Assembly: GCA_050949255.1 (NCBI GenBank)
Contig: JBMNFJ010000015.1
Coordinates: 1-64,000, forward strand
Reading direction: 5' to 3'
Source: UBA3941 sp002385665
GTDB lineage: Bacteria > Bacillota > Clostridia > Caldicoprobacterales > UBA3941
Length of the DNA: 64,000 bases
Part shown: in pieces, positions 7,242 through 15,124 of the stretch
Numbering within the stretch: position 1 is the first letter of the stretch
How the letters are laid out: each line of letters begins with the position of its first letter
The notes under the pieces: generated by a model
What the model was told of the DNA's origin: nothing
The model's database searches: none
Seen by the model: the letters and a program-made list of their open reading frames with translations, nothing else
Made by a program: the position numbers and the translations under genes

Positions 7242-9465
7242 TTACCTTAAGAGTTGTAGAACTCCCTGAGGTGCTTGGTTAGCTTGCGGACCATCAACTA
7301 TCTTTCGATAGCTGCCAGACTATCTCTTCAGCCAAATTACCCTTGGCTGTCGGGCGCTTCGGAGGCACCTTATCCCCTATGGTTCTCATAGCCGTACAAT
7401 ATTTCATTGCCTTAGGCCGTACAACCTAGTCGTTGAACCTTCCCCATCCTTTCGGAACAGGGGCTTGGCTGCTGATTATCCATTGTTACATCCCTGAAAT
7501 TTTCATACCTTCGCATTTATCCTTTCGGTTTGTGCTGTGGTTTCCAGGGCTTTAGGAAGTCTCAGCAATTCACCCGATTTGCAATTAGGGATTGCTCCCT
7601 AATGGACCCTTAAATATGTTACCGTAGAAGTTGGAGAACTCCACTCGGTGCCATATTTGCTTGAGCCAACATAGCTGTTGCTGCCTGCTGCAGGATGTTG
7701 TTCTTGGTGAACTCCATCATTTCCTTGGCCATCGTTGCCACAATAGGCTTTCCCTATTGACCAGACTATATCTTCACCCTCAGCACTCTTTACGAGTCTG
7801 TTTGGGGCCGGGCGCTTCGAACATCCTTTGATGCCCTACGGGTTTCATCACCATGGCTTTCGCTTTAGGTGGTATACCCTAGTCGTTGAACCTTCCCCAT
7901 CCTTTCGGAACAGGGGCTTGGCTGCTGATTGCCCAATCCCTTTATTTTTCAAACCTTCACATCTGCCGTTTCCAGCTCTGTTGTGGTATAAAGGACTTAA
8001 GGGGTTTCCAGCAATTCACCCGGTAATCCTCCTAACCGTTACCAGTTAGGACGACTGTACCTTGGCAGCTTACGCTGCTTCGGTATAATCAACGTCTCTG
8101 ATTCTGGATTCAGAGGCTTGCAGGTTCTCTGCTGAGGTGTCAAGGTTCCTGATGGTGTGCTCCAGCCTGTTCTGGTAGGCGCCTAGCTTGGAACGCTCGG
8201 CGGATACTTTTTCTATAGCTGTTTGAATCGTTGTGATTGCAGTACTTGCATCATCCTGAGTCATTATTCCTCCTGTAGAGGATTCATCCGGGTTATCAAC
8301 TCTTAAAGTTGCTACTCCAAGAGCACTAAAACCATCAGTATCCGCTACCGTAAGGGCTGTAGCACCGCTCTTAGCTGCTAATGTGTCGGTGGTTTCTGCT
8401 TTTACATCATTGGGATCGTACCATTCACCACCTACCTTTACGGCTACGATACCATTAGTGTCTCTTAGTACCTCTACGCTAGATGCACCTAAGTATTCCT
8501 CTGTAGACTTCGTAACAACTACATCGCCAAGCGCTATACCATCTGTCAGCCACTGTGAGAGGTGTGGGCGTTCCAATTACGACAATTTTATCTTCTGTAT
8601 CATCTTTTTCTACATCACTAGGAGCATACCATACTCCTTCTACGTCCACAGCTACAATATCGCCATCAACATTTTTTAGGACATCTACATCAGGAACACC
8701 ATCAACCGTATCTGTATCCTGATAAACTAGTTCGCCATTAAGCACTAATTGATCTGTTTCTACAGTTAGTGGTGTGGCGTTAGGATCACTCAGAACTATT
8801 GCCGTATCAGTCTTAACCTCTACTTGATTAGGTGCATACCAGCTATCGCCTAATTTTACTGCTGCTATATCTCCATTACTATCTTTTAGGACCGTTTGAT
8901 TTTCAAAGCCTAAAACTGTGTCCGTTCCTTGTGTGTATTCTCCGCTACCATCAATAGTTTTTAAAGAAGTTCCGGAACCCATGGCGTTGATATCCAGCAT
9001 TATATTTTGATTTGCATTAGCTCCTATATGGAACTTCTTATCCGTAAAAGTCCCATCTAACAAGTTCAGCTCATTAAACTGGGTTTGCTCTGCAATCCTA
9101 TCAATTTCGTCTATTAGTTCGTTCATTTCCTTTTGGATTTCTGAACGATCTACCCCTGTGTTAGTGTCAGTAGCAGCTTGAACTGCTAACTCCCTCATTC
9201 TTTGAAGAATTGCATGGGTTTCATTAAGTGCACCTTCTGCTGTCTGAATAAGTGAAATACCGTCCTGTGCATTTCTGGAAGCCTGAGTCAAACCTCTTAT
9301 TTGTCCCCTCATCTTCTCAGAGATAGCTAAGCCTGCTGCGTCATCCCCGGCTCTGTTAATTCTTAAGCCGGAAGATAATTTTTCCATGGCTTTGGCTCCT
9401 GCGCTGTTGGTAATGCCCAGCTGTCTATAGGAGTTAATAGCCATAAGGTTGTTATTAATCCTCAT
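7242..9465 (-). CDS. hag: Flagellin 1, split by two group I introns, with an internal frameshift
   Basis: Filament subunit exported by the flagellar type III system. The D0/D1 N-terminus is classic (MRINNNLMAINSYRQLGITN, KLSSGLRINRAGDDAAGLAI, NAQDGISLIQTAEGAL), and so is the C-terminus (SKLGAYQNRLEHTIRNLDTS, SESRIRDVD, KEMMEFTKNNILQQAATAML, NQAPQGVLQLLR). Exons read 9465-8088, 7732-7664 and 7286-7242 (stop at 7242-7244). The variable middle has three related modules of about 65 residues ending in 'LTV'. At 8544/8545 the frame shifts: GCTGAC-AGATGG lacks two bases relative to the repeat-predicted A-D-T-D-G, so the N-terminal frame ends at 8479 and the C-terminal frame continues from 8576. AAGGAGG precedes the ATG, and a CsrA-type site lies in the leader. 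Confidence 0.9.
7287..7663 (-). ncRNA. Group I intron A in flagellin 1 (after codon for ...AMLA)
   Basis: A 377-nt intron with no ORF of its own. Conserved core parts read on the minus strand: a GAATTGCT element (P3/Q region), GGTTCAACGACTAGG (R; 7439-7425) and AAGAGATAGTCTGGC (S; 7328-7314). GACTA/TAGTC forms P7, and a CTATC-GAAA-GATAG hairpin fits P9. The 5' exon ends ...TTGGCT; its last U can pair with a G in GGGTCC, the required U-G pair of P1. The intron ends with G at 7287. Joining gives ATG TTG GCT / CAA GCT AAC CAA, restoring the flagellin C-terminus. The first 45 intron bases also encode QANMAPSGVLQLLR-stop. Splicing itself is inferred. Confidence 0.85.
7733..8087 (-). ncRNA. Group I intron B in flagellin 1 (after ...RDVD)
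   Basis: A 355-nt ORF-less group I intron. Core elements on the minus strand: GAATTGCTGGAAACC, GGTTCAACGACTAGG (7892-7878) and GAAGATATAGTCTGGTC (7775-7759), with P7 as GACTA/TAGTC. The 5' exon ends GTTGAT (final U) and the intron ends in G at 7733. Joining gives GTT GAT / ATG GCC AAG GAA = VDMAKE, exactly the conserved flagellin sequence. Unspliced, translation runs YTEAA and stops at 8070, losing the last 37 residues, so splicing is needed for a functional product. About 40 bases around the P5-P6 region are identical to introns A and C, while the rest differs. Confidence 0.88.
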
Positions 9466-9466
9466 T

Positions 9467-9504
9467 CTAAATCCTCCTTGATTATTTGTTTCGGCATCCT
9501 TGCC
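9467..9504 (-). promoter_or_regulatory. Flagellin 1 leader with CsrA-type binding sites
   Basis: The minus-strand leader carries GGC-AAGGAT-GCC (9504-9493), a small hairpin presenting GGA in the loop, and a second GGA in the ribosome site AAGGAGGA just before the ATG. This two-site arrangement is the known layout of CsrA repression of hag in Bacillus. The same sequence occurs before flagellin 2. Confidence 0.6.
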
Positions 9505-9533
9505 TATTTAGATTATTGAACCAATGGTTTTGA

Positions 9534-9563
9534 AGAATCAGCCAGAGTTAACTGGCTGATTCT
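9534..9563 (-). terminator. Hairpin between flagellin 2 and flagellin 1
   Basis: AGAATCAGCCAG (9534-9545) pairs perfectly over 12 bp with CTGGCTGATTCT (9552-9563) around a 6-nt loop, immediately after the flagellin 2 stop. The minus-strand tail (TCAAAACC) is a poor T-tract, so it may act as a partial terminator or a 3'-end stabiliser. I see no separate sigma-28 promoter for flagellin 1. Confidence 0.6.
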
Positions 9564-9566
9564 AAA

Positions 9567-11016
9567 TTACCTAAGTAACTGTAGAACTCCCTGAGGTGCT
9601 TGGTTAGCTTGCGGACCATCAACTATCTTTCGATAGCTGCCAGACTATCTCTTCAGCCAAATTACCCTTGGCTGTCGGGCGCTTCGGAGGCACCTTATCC
9701 CCTATGGTTCTCATAGCCGTACAATATCTTCATTGCCTTAGGCCGTACAACCTAGTCGTTGAACCTTCCCCATCCTTTCGGAACAGGGGCTTGGCTGCTG
9801 ATTATCCATTGTTACATCCCTGAAATTTTCACACCCTCGCATTTATCCTTTCGGATTGTGCTGTGGTTTTCAGGGCTTTAGGAAGTCCCAGCAATTCACC
9901 CGATTTGCAATTAGGGATTGCTCCCTAATGGACCCTTAAATATGTTACCGTAGAAGTTGGAGAACTCCACTCGGTGCCATATTTGCTTGAGCCAACATAG
10001 CTGTTGCTGCCTGCTGCAGGATGTTGTTCTTGGTGAACTCCATCATTTCTTTGGCCATATCAACGTCTCTGATTCTGGATTCAGAGGCTTGCAGGTTCTC
10101 TGCTGAGGTATCCAGATTCCTGATGGTGTGTTCCAGCCTGTTCTGGTAGGCACCTAGCTTGGAACGCTCGGCGGATACTGTTTCTATAGCTTTTTGAATT
10201 GTTGTGATAGCTGCACTAGCGGAATCATTTGTCATTATGCCGCCTGTAGAACTACTATTTGGATCATCTACTCTTAAAGAACCTACCCCAAGTCCATCAT
10301 TTTCAATGAGATAAGTATCTGCCGTCTTGTTTTACACTAAGAGCCACTGCACCTTGTTTTGCTACTAATGCAGGGTAGATGTCACCGTTAGATTGCACAT
10401 CATCTACTGCATACCAAGATCCGCCTACTTGTACAGCAACTATTTCATCATCATTATCTTTTAATACTGTTTGATCTGATACACCATCAACTTCGCCAGT
10501 ACCTTGTGTTGCTTCTACAAAAACAGAACCCATTAGATTAATATCAAGAGTAATAGCTTGTCCTTCATTAGCCCCTATATGGAACTTCTTACCTGAAAAA
10601 CTCCCATCTAACAAGTTCAGCTCATTAAACTGGGTTTGCTCTGCAATCCGATTAATTTCGTCAATTAGTTCGTTCACTTCCTTTTGGATTTCTGAACGAT
10701 CTACCTCTGTATTGGTGTCGGTTGCTGCCTGAACTGCCAGTTCTCTCATTCTCTGAAGAATTGCGTGGGTTTCACTTAGTGCACCTTCTGCTGTCTGGAT
10801 TAGAGAGATACCATCCTGAGCATTCCTGGAAGCCTGGGTTAAACCTCTGATCTGGCCTCTCATCTTCTCAGAGATGGCCAAGCCTGCTGCGTCATCGCCG
10901 GCTCTGTTGATTCTTAAGCCGGAAGATAGTTTCTCCATGGCTTTGGCCCCGGCGCTATTGGTGATACCCAGCTGCCTGTAGGCATTCATAGCCATTAGGT
11001 TGTTGTTAATCCTCAT
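9567..11016 (-). CDS. hag: Flagellin 2, split by one group I intron, with an internal frameshift
   Basis: A second filament subunit, nearly identical to flagellin 1 in its conserved ends (MRINNNLMAMNAYRQLGITN at the start). Exons: 11016-9990 and 9611-9567. The variable region has a single module (QTVLKDNDDEIVAVQVGGSW ... ALSVK) against three in flagellin 1. Between about 10318 and 10333 the frame slips: the N-terminal frame ends QDGRYLSH-stop at 10303, while the C-terminal frame continues through TADTYLIENDGLGVGSLRVD. One extra base (or two missing) in GTAAAACAAGACGG explains it. The ATG at 11016 follows AAGGAGGA; the longer frame to 11049 runs into the leader. A sigma-28 promoter and CsrA site lie upstream. 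Unspliced RNA would still encode a full C-terminus. Confidence 0.9.
9612..9989 (-). ncRNA. Group I intron C in flagellin 2 (same site as intron A)
   Basis: A 378-nt ORF-less group I intron, almost identical to intron A over its whole length and inserted at the same codon boundary (...ATG TTG GCT / CAA GCT AAC). It has the same GGTTCAACGACTAGG and AAGAGATAGTCTGGC core pieces. It begins with the same 45-nt coding mimic of the last exon, ending in TAA at 9947-9945. A stem AAATATG / CATATTT plus ACCG / CGGT folds the mimic into an extended P1. Identity of intron and flanks with 7242-7730 points to gene conversion or gene duplication after insertion. Confidence 0.85.
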
Positions 11017-11017
11017 T

Positions 11018-11056
11018 ATTAATCCTCCTTGATATTTTGTTTTCGGCATCCTTGCC
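11018..11056 (-). promoter_or_regulatory. Flagellin 2 leader with CsrA-type binding sites
   Basis: The GGC-AAGGAT-GCC hairpin (11056-11045) and the GGA-containing ribosome site AAGGAGGA recur as before flagellin 1. They are separated by a similar A-rich spacer, as expected for CsrA dimer binding to two GGA sites. Confidence 0.6.
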
Positions 11057-11120
11057 TTTTATATGCAATAGCACCCTCTACTCGGCCGCCGTAGCTGATG
11101 CTTTATTGCCTTCACTTATT

Positions 11121-11148
11121 ATATCGGTTGATATGAACTGAGACTTTA
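11121..11148 (-). promoter_or_regulatory. Sigma-28 (SigD) promoter of flagellin 2
   Basis: On the minus strand TAAA (11148-11145), 16 bp, ACCGATAT (11128-11121). This matches the sigma-28 consensus TAAA-N15-GCCGATAA closely. It is about 105 bp upstream of the flagellin ATG, leaving a long leader that contains an imperfect GCAATA/TATTGC stem and the CsrA sites. Confidence 0.75.
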
Positions 11149-11195
11149 GTCCTGATTAGAAAAAATTGTACTTATTTGGCGAAACATTTGGAATG

Positions 11196-11429
11196 CTAAT
11201 CCTCTTGGGGAAAGATATTTGACAGGGGGAGATCTTTCGGGAGGGCACTGGATAGGGCCTGCCTGTTGCTGGCTGCTACATCCAGGTATACTTCCTTTCT
11301 CAGGATGGTGACATCCTTGGGGGCTTCAATGCCGATTCTGACCCTGTCGCCCTCTATGCCAAGGACTACTATTTCTATGCTGTTATCTATCATTATGGAC
11401 TCATCTTTTCTTCTTGTAAGCACCAGCAT
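11196..11429 (-). CDS. csrA: Carbon storage regulator CsrA
   Basis: A small RNA-binding translational repressor of 77 residues. The family signature is complete: MLVLTRRKDESIMIDNSIEI at the N-terminus, VRIGIEAPKDVTILRKEVYL in the core, then a variable tail. It binds GGA motifs in RNA loops. The flagellin leaders just downstream contain such sites, so its main local role is probably repression of flagellin translation, relieved by FliW when flagellin is exported. It lies 3 bp after fliW, the conserved fliW-csrA-hag order. Confidence 0.96.
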   Translation of the reverse strand: MLVLTRRKDESIMIDNSIEIVVLGIEGDRVRIGIEAPKDVTILRKEVYLDVAASNRQALSSALPKDLPLSNIFPQED

Positions 11430-11432
11430 ATT

Positions 11433-11876
11433 CTACCCCACCTTCACGTCTGAATTTTTGAATATGGGATACCTTACGGGATAATCCCCCTTGTCCAGGA
11501 TAACCTGTTTGCCCAGCATCTTGTCCGAGTTTATAAGGATAGGGGCCATCAGGTTGGCCGTCATCTTCATATAGTCTTCAGGGATGACTATTGTAGTAAA
11601 GAGGGCGGCATCCTTGTTGTCCTCTATCTTAAGCTCATCAAAAACCGTCTCCTTTATCAGGGGGGAATAGTCCTTCTTAAACAAAAAAGGATCAGCAATG
11701 GTTAGCGCTATATCCTTGTCCTCTACGGATTGGAGAATGTGAAAGGGGTTTAGTTCCGGTGGGGATAATATTATGTACTTTGTCAGACTTTCAAATCCGG
11801 GCAGTCCATCCTCAAAGAGGATAACCTTGTCTTCATCTACCTCAACTGAACCAAAACGGGCAGTCTCTACAATCAT
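11433..11876 (-). CDS. fliW: Flagellar assembly factor FliW
   Basis: A 147-residue CsrA antagonist and flagellin-binding protein. Diagnostic features: 'FGSVEVDEDKVILFEDGLPG', 'ESLTKYIILSP', 'PFHILQSVEDKDIALTIADP' and the C-terminal 'QVILDKGDYPVRYPIF'. By family, FliW binds either cytoplasmic flagellin or CsrA, which links filament export to flagellin synthesis. Full length, with the stop 3 bp before csrA, so co-expressed. Confidence 0.96.
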   Translation of the reverse strand: MIVETARFGSVEVDEDKVILFEDGLPGFESLTKYIILSPPELNPFHILQSVEDKDIALTIADPFLFKKDYSPLIKETVFDELKIEDNKDAALFTTIVIPEDYMKMTANLMAPILINSDKMLGKQVILDKGDYPVRYPIFKNSDVKVG

Positions 11877-11930
11877 AGTTCTTCATTTCCTTTCCTTTGT
11901 AAAGAAAAATTTATTTGTACCAGGTGTCAA

Positions 11931-12494
11931 TCATATCCTGCTATCCACATTGTTTCCCACATACTCGATCTTAATGTCCGGCCATTGCCTCATGTATATA
12001 TCCACCCTGTGCCGGTTTGCAGTTATCAGGGCCCTGGTATGGATATCCCACTCAATCCTTGCGGGATTAGGCTTCCAGTCTATATTCAGATGCCCCATAT
12101 CCCACTGTATATCCGGTTTGGACTTTGGCATCTGAACCATTTCCAGACGGTAGTTCCTCTGTGATTTCTCATAGGCTATGTCAGCAATGGGGTTTCCACC
12201 CTTCTCTATGGACCTCAGCCTGGTTCCTTCTTCGGCAACCCTGCCTATGCCCTCCAGGACCGCCTGCAGCCCTTCCCTATAGAAGTCGCTGGCCAGCTGC
12301 AGGGCCGGTTTAAGGCCGGATTCTGCAAAGCATTGGGTTTGGTCTATGTACACCTTGGGCGGCTTTCTATCTATGGTTAATTCCGGCGGCCTCTGTTCTA
12401 TATGGGCCTTGGGAGGATTTTGCTGTATCTCTATATGGGACCTGTAGGTCTCAATACCAATCTGACCGTAGGTCTGGGTTATGCGCAAATCCAT
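11931..12494 (-). CDS. yviE: DUF6470 flagellar operon protein (YviE-like)
   Basis: A 187-residue protein rich in 'PP' and tryptophan-strand repeats (ITQTYGQIGIETYRSHIEIQ, PPKAHIEQRPPELTIDRKPP, HLNIDWKPNPARIEWDIHTR). This pattern is that of the YviE/DUF6470 family, which sits between flgL and fliW in Bacillus and Clostridia. Its exact role is unsettled. The start at 12494 follows AGGTGA and gives the family N-terminus MDLRITQTYG; the open frame continues upstream to 12578 without sense. Its position in the operon is canonical. Confidence 0.85.
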   Translation of the reverse strand: MDLRITQTYGQIGIETYRSHIEIQQNPPKAHIEQRPPELTIDRKPPKVYIDQTQCFAESGLKPALQLASDFYREGLQAVLEGIGRVAEEGTRLRSIEKGGNPIADIAYEKSQRNYRLEMVQMPKSKPDIQWDMGHLNIDWKPNPARIEWDIHTRALITANRHRVDIYMRQWPDIKIEYVGNNVDSRI

Positions 12495-12596
12495 GTTTAT
12501 CACCTGTCTATGATGGTAGGGGGTTATGATGCAAGGGGTAATGATGTAAAGACTGAGATTATCTGGCAAGTATACCATTATACCTGTCAGTCAATA

Positions 12597-13556
12597 CTAC
12601 CGCAGAAAATCCAACAAGGTAGGCTGGATAATCCTGGCCCCTACGGACAGGGAGGAACGATACACCATCTCGGCCATCAGAAATTCCATTATAACCTGCT
12701 CATGGTCAACGTCTTCCACATGGGATTTTATTTCGGTATAGTTCATCTCGTCCATCTCCAGCCGGGTCTTGATCAGGCTCAGACGGTTGGTCTTTCCCCC
12801 AACCTCAGCCAGGTGGGAGAGGATCTCCTGCTGCTGAAACTGGAGCTTGCCGACTGACTCATCGATCCTGTCGGAGTCGGTTCCATCCATCAAGGCCTCA
12901 TAGAGTTCATGAAATACCGCATAGATATTGTCATTGCCTGTCCCTAAAACATCTATACCGGACATGGATATGTCCATGAAAATCCCCGACCCGATTTCAT
13001 ATTCAATCCTCTCGCTGCCGACACCGGCGGGTACGGCGGGCTGGGAGGTTGGGTCCGTCAGATTGGCGATTTTTATGCCGTTATACCATAGGAAGGATTG
13101 GTCATCTTCCATTCTTACCTCAAAGGGCTTTTCCGTGGTGTTGTAGCCGCCGAAGATCTGCCGTCCTGCGTAGGAGGCGTTGGATGCTTCCAGAAGCTGG
13201 TGCATCAGCTGTTCCACTTCCCTGGCGATAGCCTGCCTGTCCTCCGGAGTCTTGTCCCCGTTGGCACCGTCCACCGCCAGTTCATAGGCCCTGACCACAA
13301 GGGAATTCATCTCCGTCAGGGCGGTCTCCGTCTGGGTGAGCCAGGCCTGGGCATCTTCTACGTTTCTCCTGTATTGCTGTACCTTGGATAGCTCCGTCCT
13401 TGCCTGAAGGCTCCTGGTTATCCCAACGGGATCCTGGGACGGACGCTTCAGCTTGGTGCCTGTTGCCAGCTGGTACTGGTAGTTCTCCATCCTCTTCAGG
13501 TTCCTGTTTATATTGTTCATTAGCTGGCTGATCATCATTGAATTGGTTACGCGCAC
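12597..13556 (-). CDS. flgL: Flagellar hook-associated protein 3 (FlgL)
   Basis: A 319-residue hook-filament junction protein. The N-terminus MRVTNSMMISQLMNNINRNL, the motif LATGTKLKRPSQDPVGITRS and the C-terminal helix SSLSVGARIIQPTLLDFLR are typical of FlgL and share the flagellin D0/D1 fold. It starts at a GTG (13556) with a GGGGG-type site upstream. It lies between flgK and the DUF6470 gene, as in other Firmicutes. Confidence 0.95.
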   Translation of the reverse strand: MRVTNSMMISQLMNNINRNLKRMENYQYQLATGTKLKRPSQDPVGITRSLQARTELSKVQQYRRNVEDAQAWLTQTETALTEMNSLVVRAYELAVDGANGDKTPEDRQAIAREVEQLMHQLLEASNASYAGRQIFGGYNTTEKPFEVRMEDDQSFLWYNGIKIANLTDPTSQPAVPAGVGSERIEYEIGSGIFMDISMSGIDVLGTGNDNIYAVFHELYEALMDGTDSDRIDESVGKLQFQQQEILSHLAEVGGKTNRLSLIKTRLEMDEMNYTEIKSHVEDVDHEQVIMEFLMAEMVYRSSLSVGARIIQPTLLDFLR

Positions 13557-13587
13557 AGGTTATTCCCCCTCACCGAAATATAAGTTA

Positions 13588-15096
13588 CTATCTTCCAACA
13601 AGCCCTGTCCGGTTTATAAGTATATCCAGGGCCTCATCCATAACCGAAATGGTTCTGGCTGCGGCGGCGTAGGCATGCTGGTACTGGATCATCATGGTCA
13701 TCTCTTCATCCAGGGACACCCCGGATATGGAAAGCCTGTTTGTATTCAGACTGTCGGCCAGTATCTGCTGCCCCTCCAGCATCTTCTGGCTGTGGGAGGA
13801 TTCCACTGCCAGATCCGCTATAAGTTTTTTGGTAAAGTCTTCGAAGTTTCCTATACCAGGCAGATCCTTCCTGTCCCTGAGTCTGGCCAACTCCAGGGCT
13901 ATGGCATTGTCCCCCTGCTTATCCGGCTGTGTCTTGTCAACCTCCTGCCCGGATGCGGCGATATTGTAGACGCTGTCCAATATATCCTGGGTAAGGGTGA
14001 TGTTCTTTGCCGTTATTTTGGAGGGATCAAAGGCCTGGCCCCTGTCATGGGTAAAGAACTCTATGCCGGTGCGGGACTCATTCTCCCCCTCCGGCAGGGT
14101 CCATCCATCCTTATGTACCCTGTTGAACTCCTCCGCCAGGGCTCTGGCAAAGCTGTTCAGCTGCTGTATAAAATAGGGGATCCCCATCCTGTCGTTGGTG
14201 GCACCATCCCTGTTGTCCAGATACCCCTTCAGCTTGCCCCCGTTTACGGCCACATCTATATTTGTACCTTTCCACTTAATTGAAGACAGAAAATCAAGGC
14301 CTTCGCCGGCAGGGTTCTGAACATCCTTTCTGGTCTCCAGTTCATTGTAGACGTTGTGATCCACCAGGACCATCCCGTTTATATCAATCCTGAACTTATT
14401 GTCGCTGGTTTCATAGTATTCGATCTTGATAAGGCCTGACAGCTCATCCACCAACAGGTTTCTCTTGTCCCTCAGGTCGTTGGCCTTGTCCCCGCCCAGC
14501 TCGAACCTGAAAATCTGCTCGTTGAGGTCCTTAACATTCCTGATAATCTCGTTTATCCTGTTGACGGTAATTTCTATGGCCGTATCCTGCTCCCTCTGAA
14601 GCTGAATGAGCTGGTCATAATAGTGATGCAGTGTCTCCGTTAGCTTTATGGCATCCTGCCTGACCAGGGCCCGTATTTCCTTGCTCTCGGGATTTTTGGC
14701 CATTTCCTGTATATCCGTAAAAAAGTCCGCCAATACCGCGTTGAGCCCGGCCTCCGAGGGCTCCCGGAATATGGCTTCTATGTATTGAAGGGCATCGGTT
14801 CTGGTCATCCATTCCCCAAGGCCGGTATTCTCCTTCCGGTACTGCATGTCGATGAACTTGTCCCTGATCTGGGACAGCTCCTGGATGGTGACCCCGCTAC
14901 CCACCTGACCCTTGGCCGTATAGGTAAACTGCCCATAGCCGCCTGTCGCCGGCTCCAGGGAGGATGTAACCAGCCGCTGCCGGGTATAACCCGGGGTATT
15001 GGCATTGGCTATATTATGGCCCGTTACGTCCAGGCCCTTTTGGCTTATGAACAATCCCTTGCGGGCTATTTCCAAACCGTAAAAAGTTGATCGCAT
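13588..15096 (-). CDS. flgK: Flagellar hook-associated protein 1 (FlgK)
   Basis: A 502-residue first hook-filament junction protein. N-terminal rod/hook signature: STFYGLEIARKGLFISQKGL followed by DVTGHNIANANTPGYTRQRL. The C-terminus 'SLDEEMTMMIQYQHAYAAAA' and 'RTISVMDEALDILINRTGLV' is the conserved FlgK tail. Full length for the smaller Firmicute FlgK proteins. GGGAGTG precedes the ATG. It sits between flgN and flgL. Confidence 0.96.
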   Translation of the reverse strand: MRSTFYGLEIARKGLFISQKGLDVTGHNIANANTPGYTRQRLVTSSLEPATGGYGQFTYTAKGQVGSGVTIQELSQIRDKFIDMQYRKENTGLGEWMTRTDALQYIEAIFREPSEAGLNAVLADFFTDIQEMAKNPESKEIRALVRQDAIKLTETLHHYYDQLIQLQREQDTAIEITVNRINEIIRNVKDLNEQIFRFELGGDKANDLRDKRNLLVDELSGLIKIEYYETSDNKFRIDINGMVLVDHNVYNELETRKDVQNPAGEGLDFLSSIKWKGTNIDVAVNGGKLKGYLDNRDGATNDRMGIPYFIQQLNSFARALAEEFNRVHKDGWTLPEGENESRTGIEFFTHDRGQAFDPSKITAKNITLTQDILDSVYNIAASGQEVDKTQPDKQGDNAIALELARLRDRKDLPGIGNFEDFTKKLIADLAVESSHSQKMLEGQQILADSLNTNRLSISGVSLDEEMTMMIQYQHAYAAAARTISVMDEALDILINRTGLVGR

Positions 15097-15124
15097 CTAC
15101 GTTTCACTCCCAAACATCATGTCT

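Noticed and set aside
9945..10235. Separate short flagellin gene of 96 residues
   Set aside because: It is the C-terminal part of flagellin 2 after the frameshift, read into intron C; its first Met has no ribosome site.
7242..11016. CRISPR-like repeated blocks in the flagellin region
   Set aside because: The repeated blocks are long (hundreds of bases), only two or three in number, and are explained by group I introns and duplicated exons.
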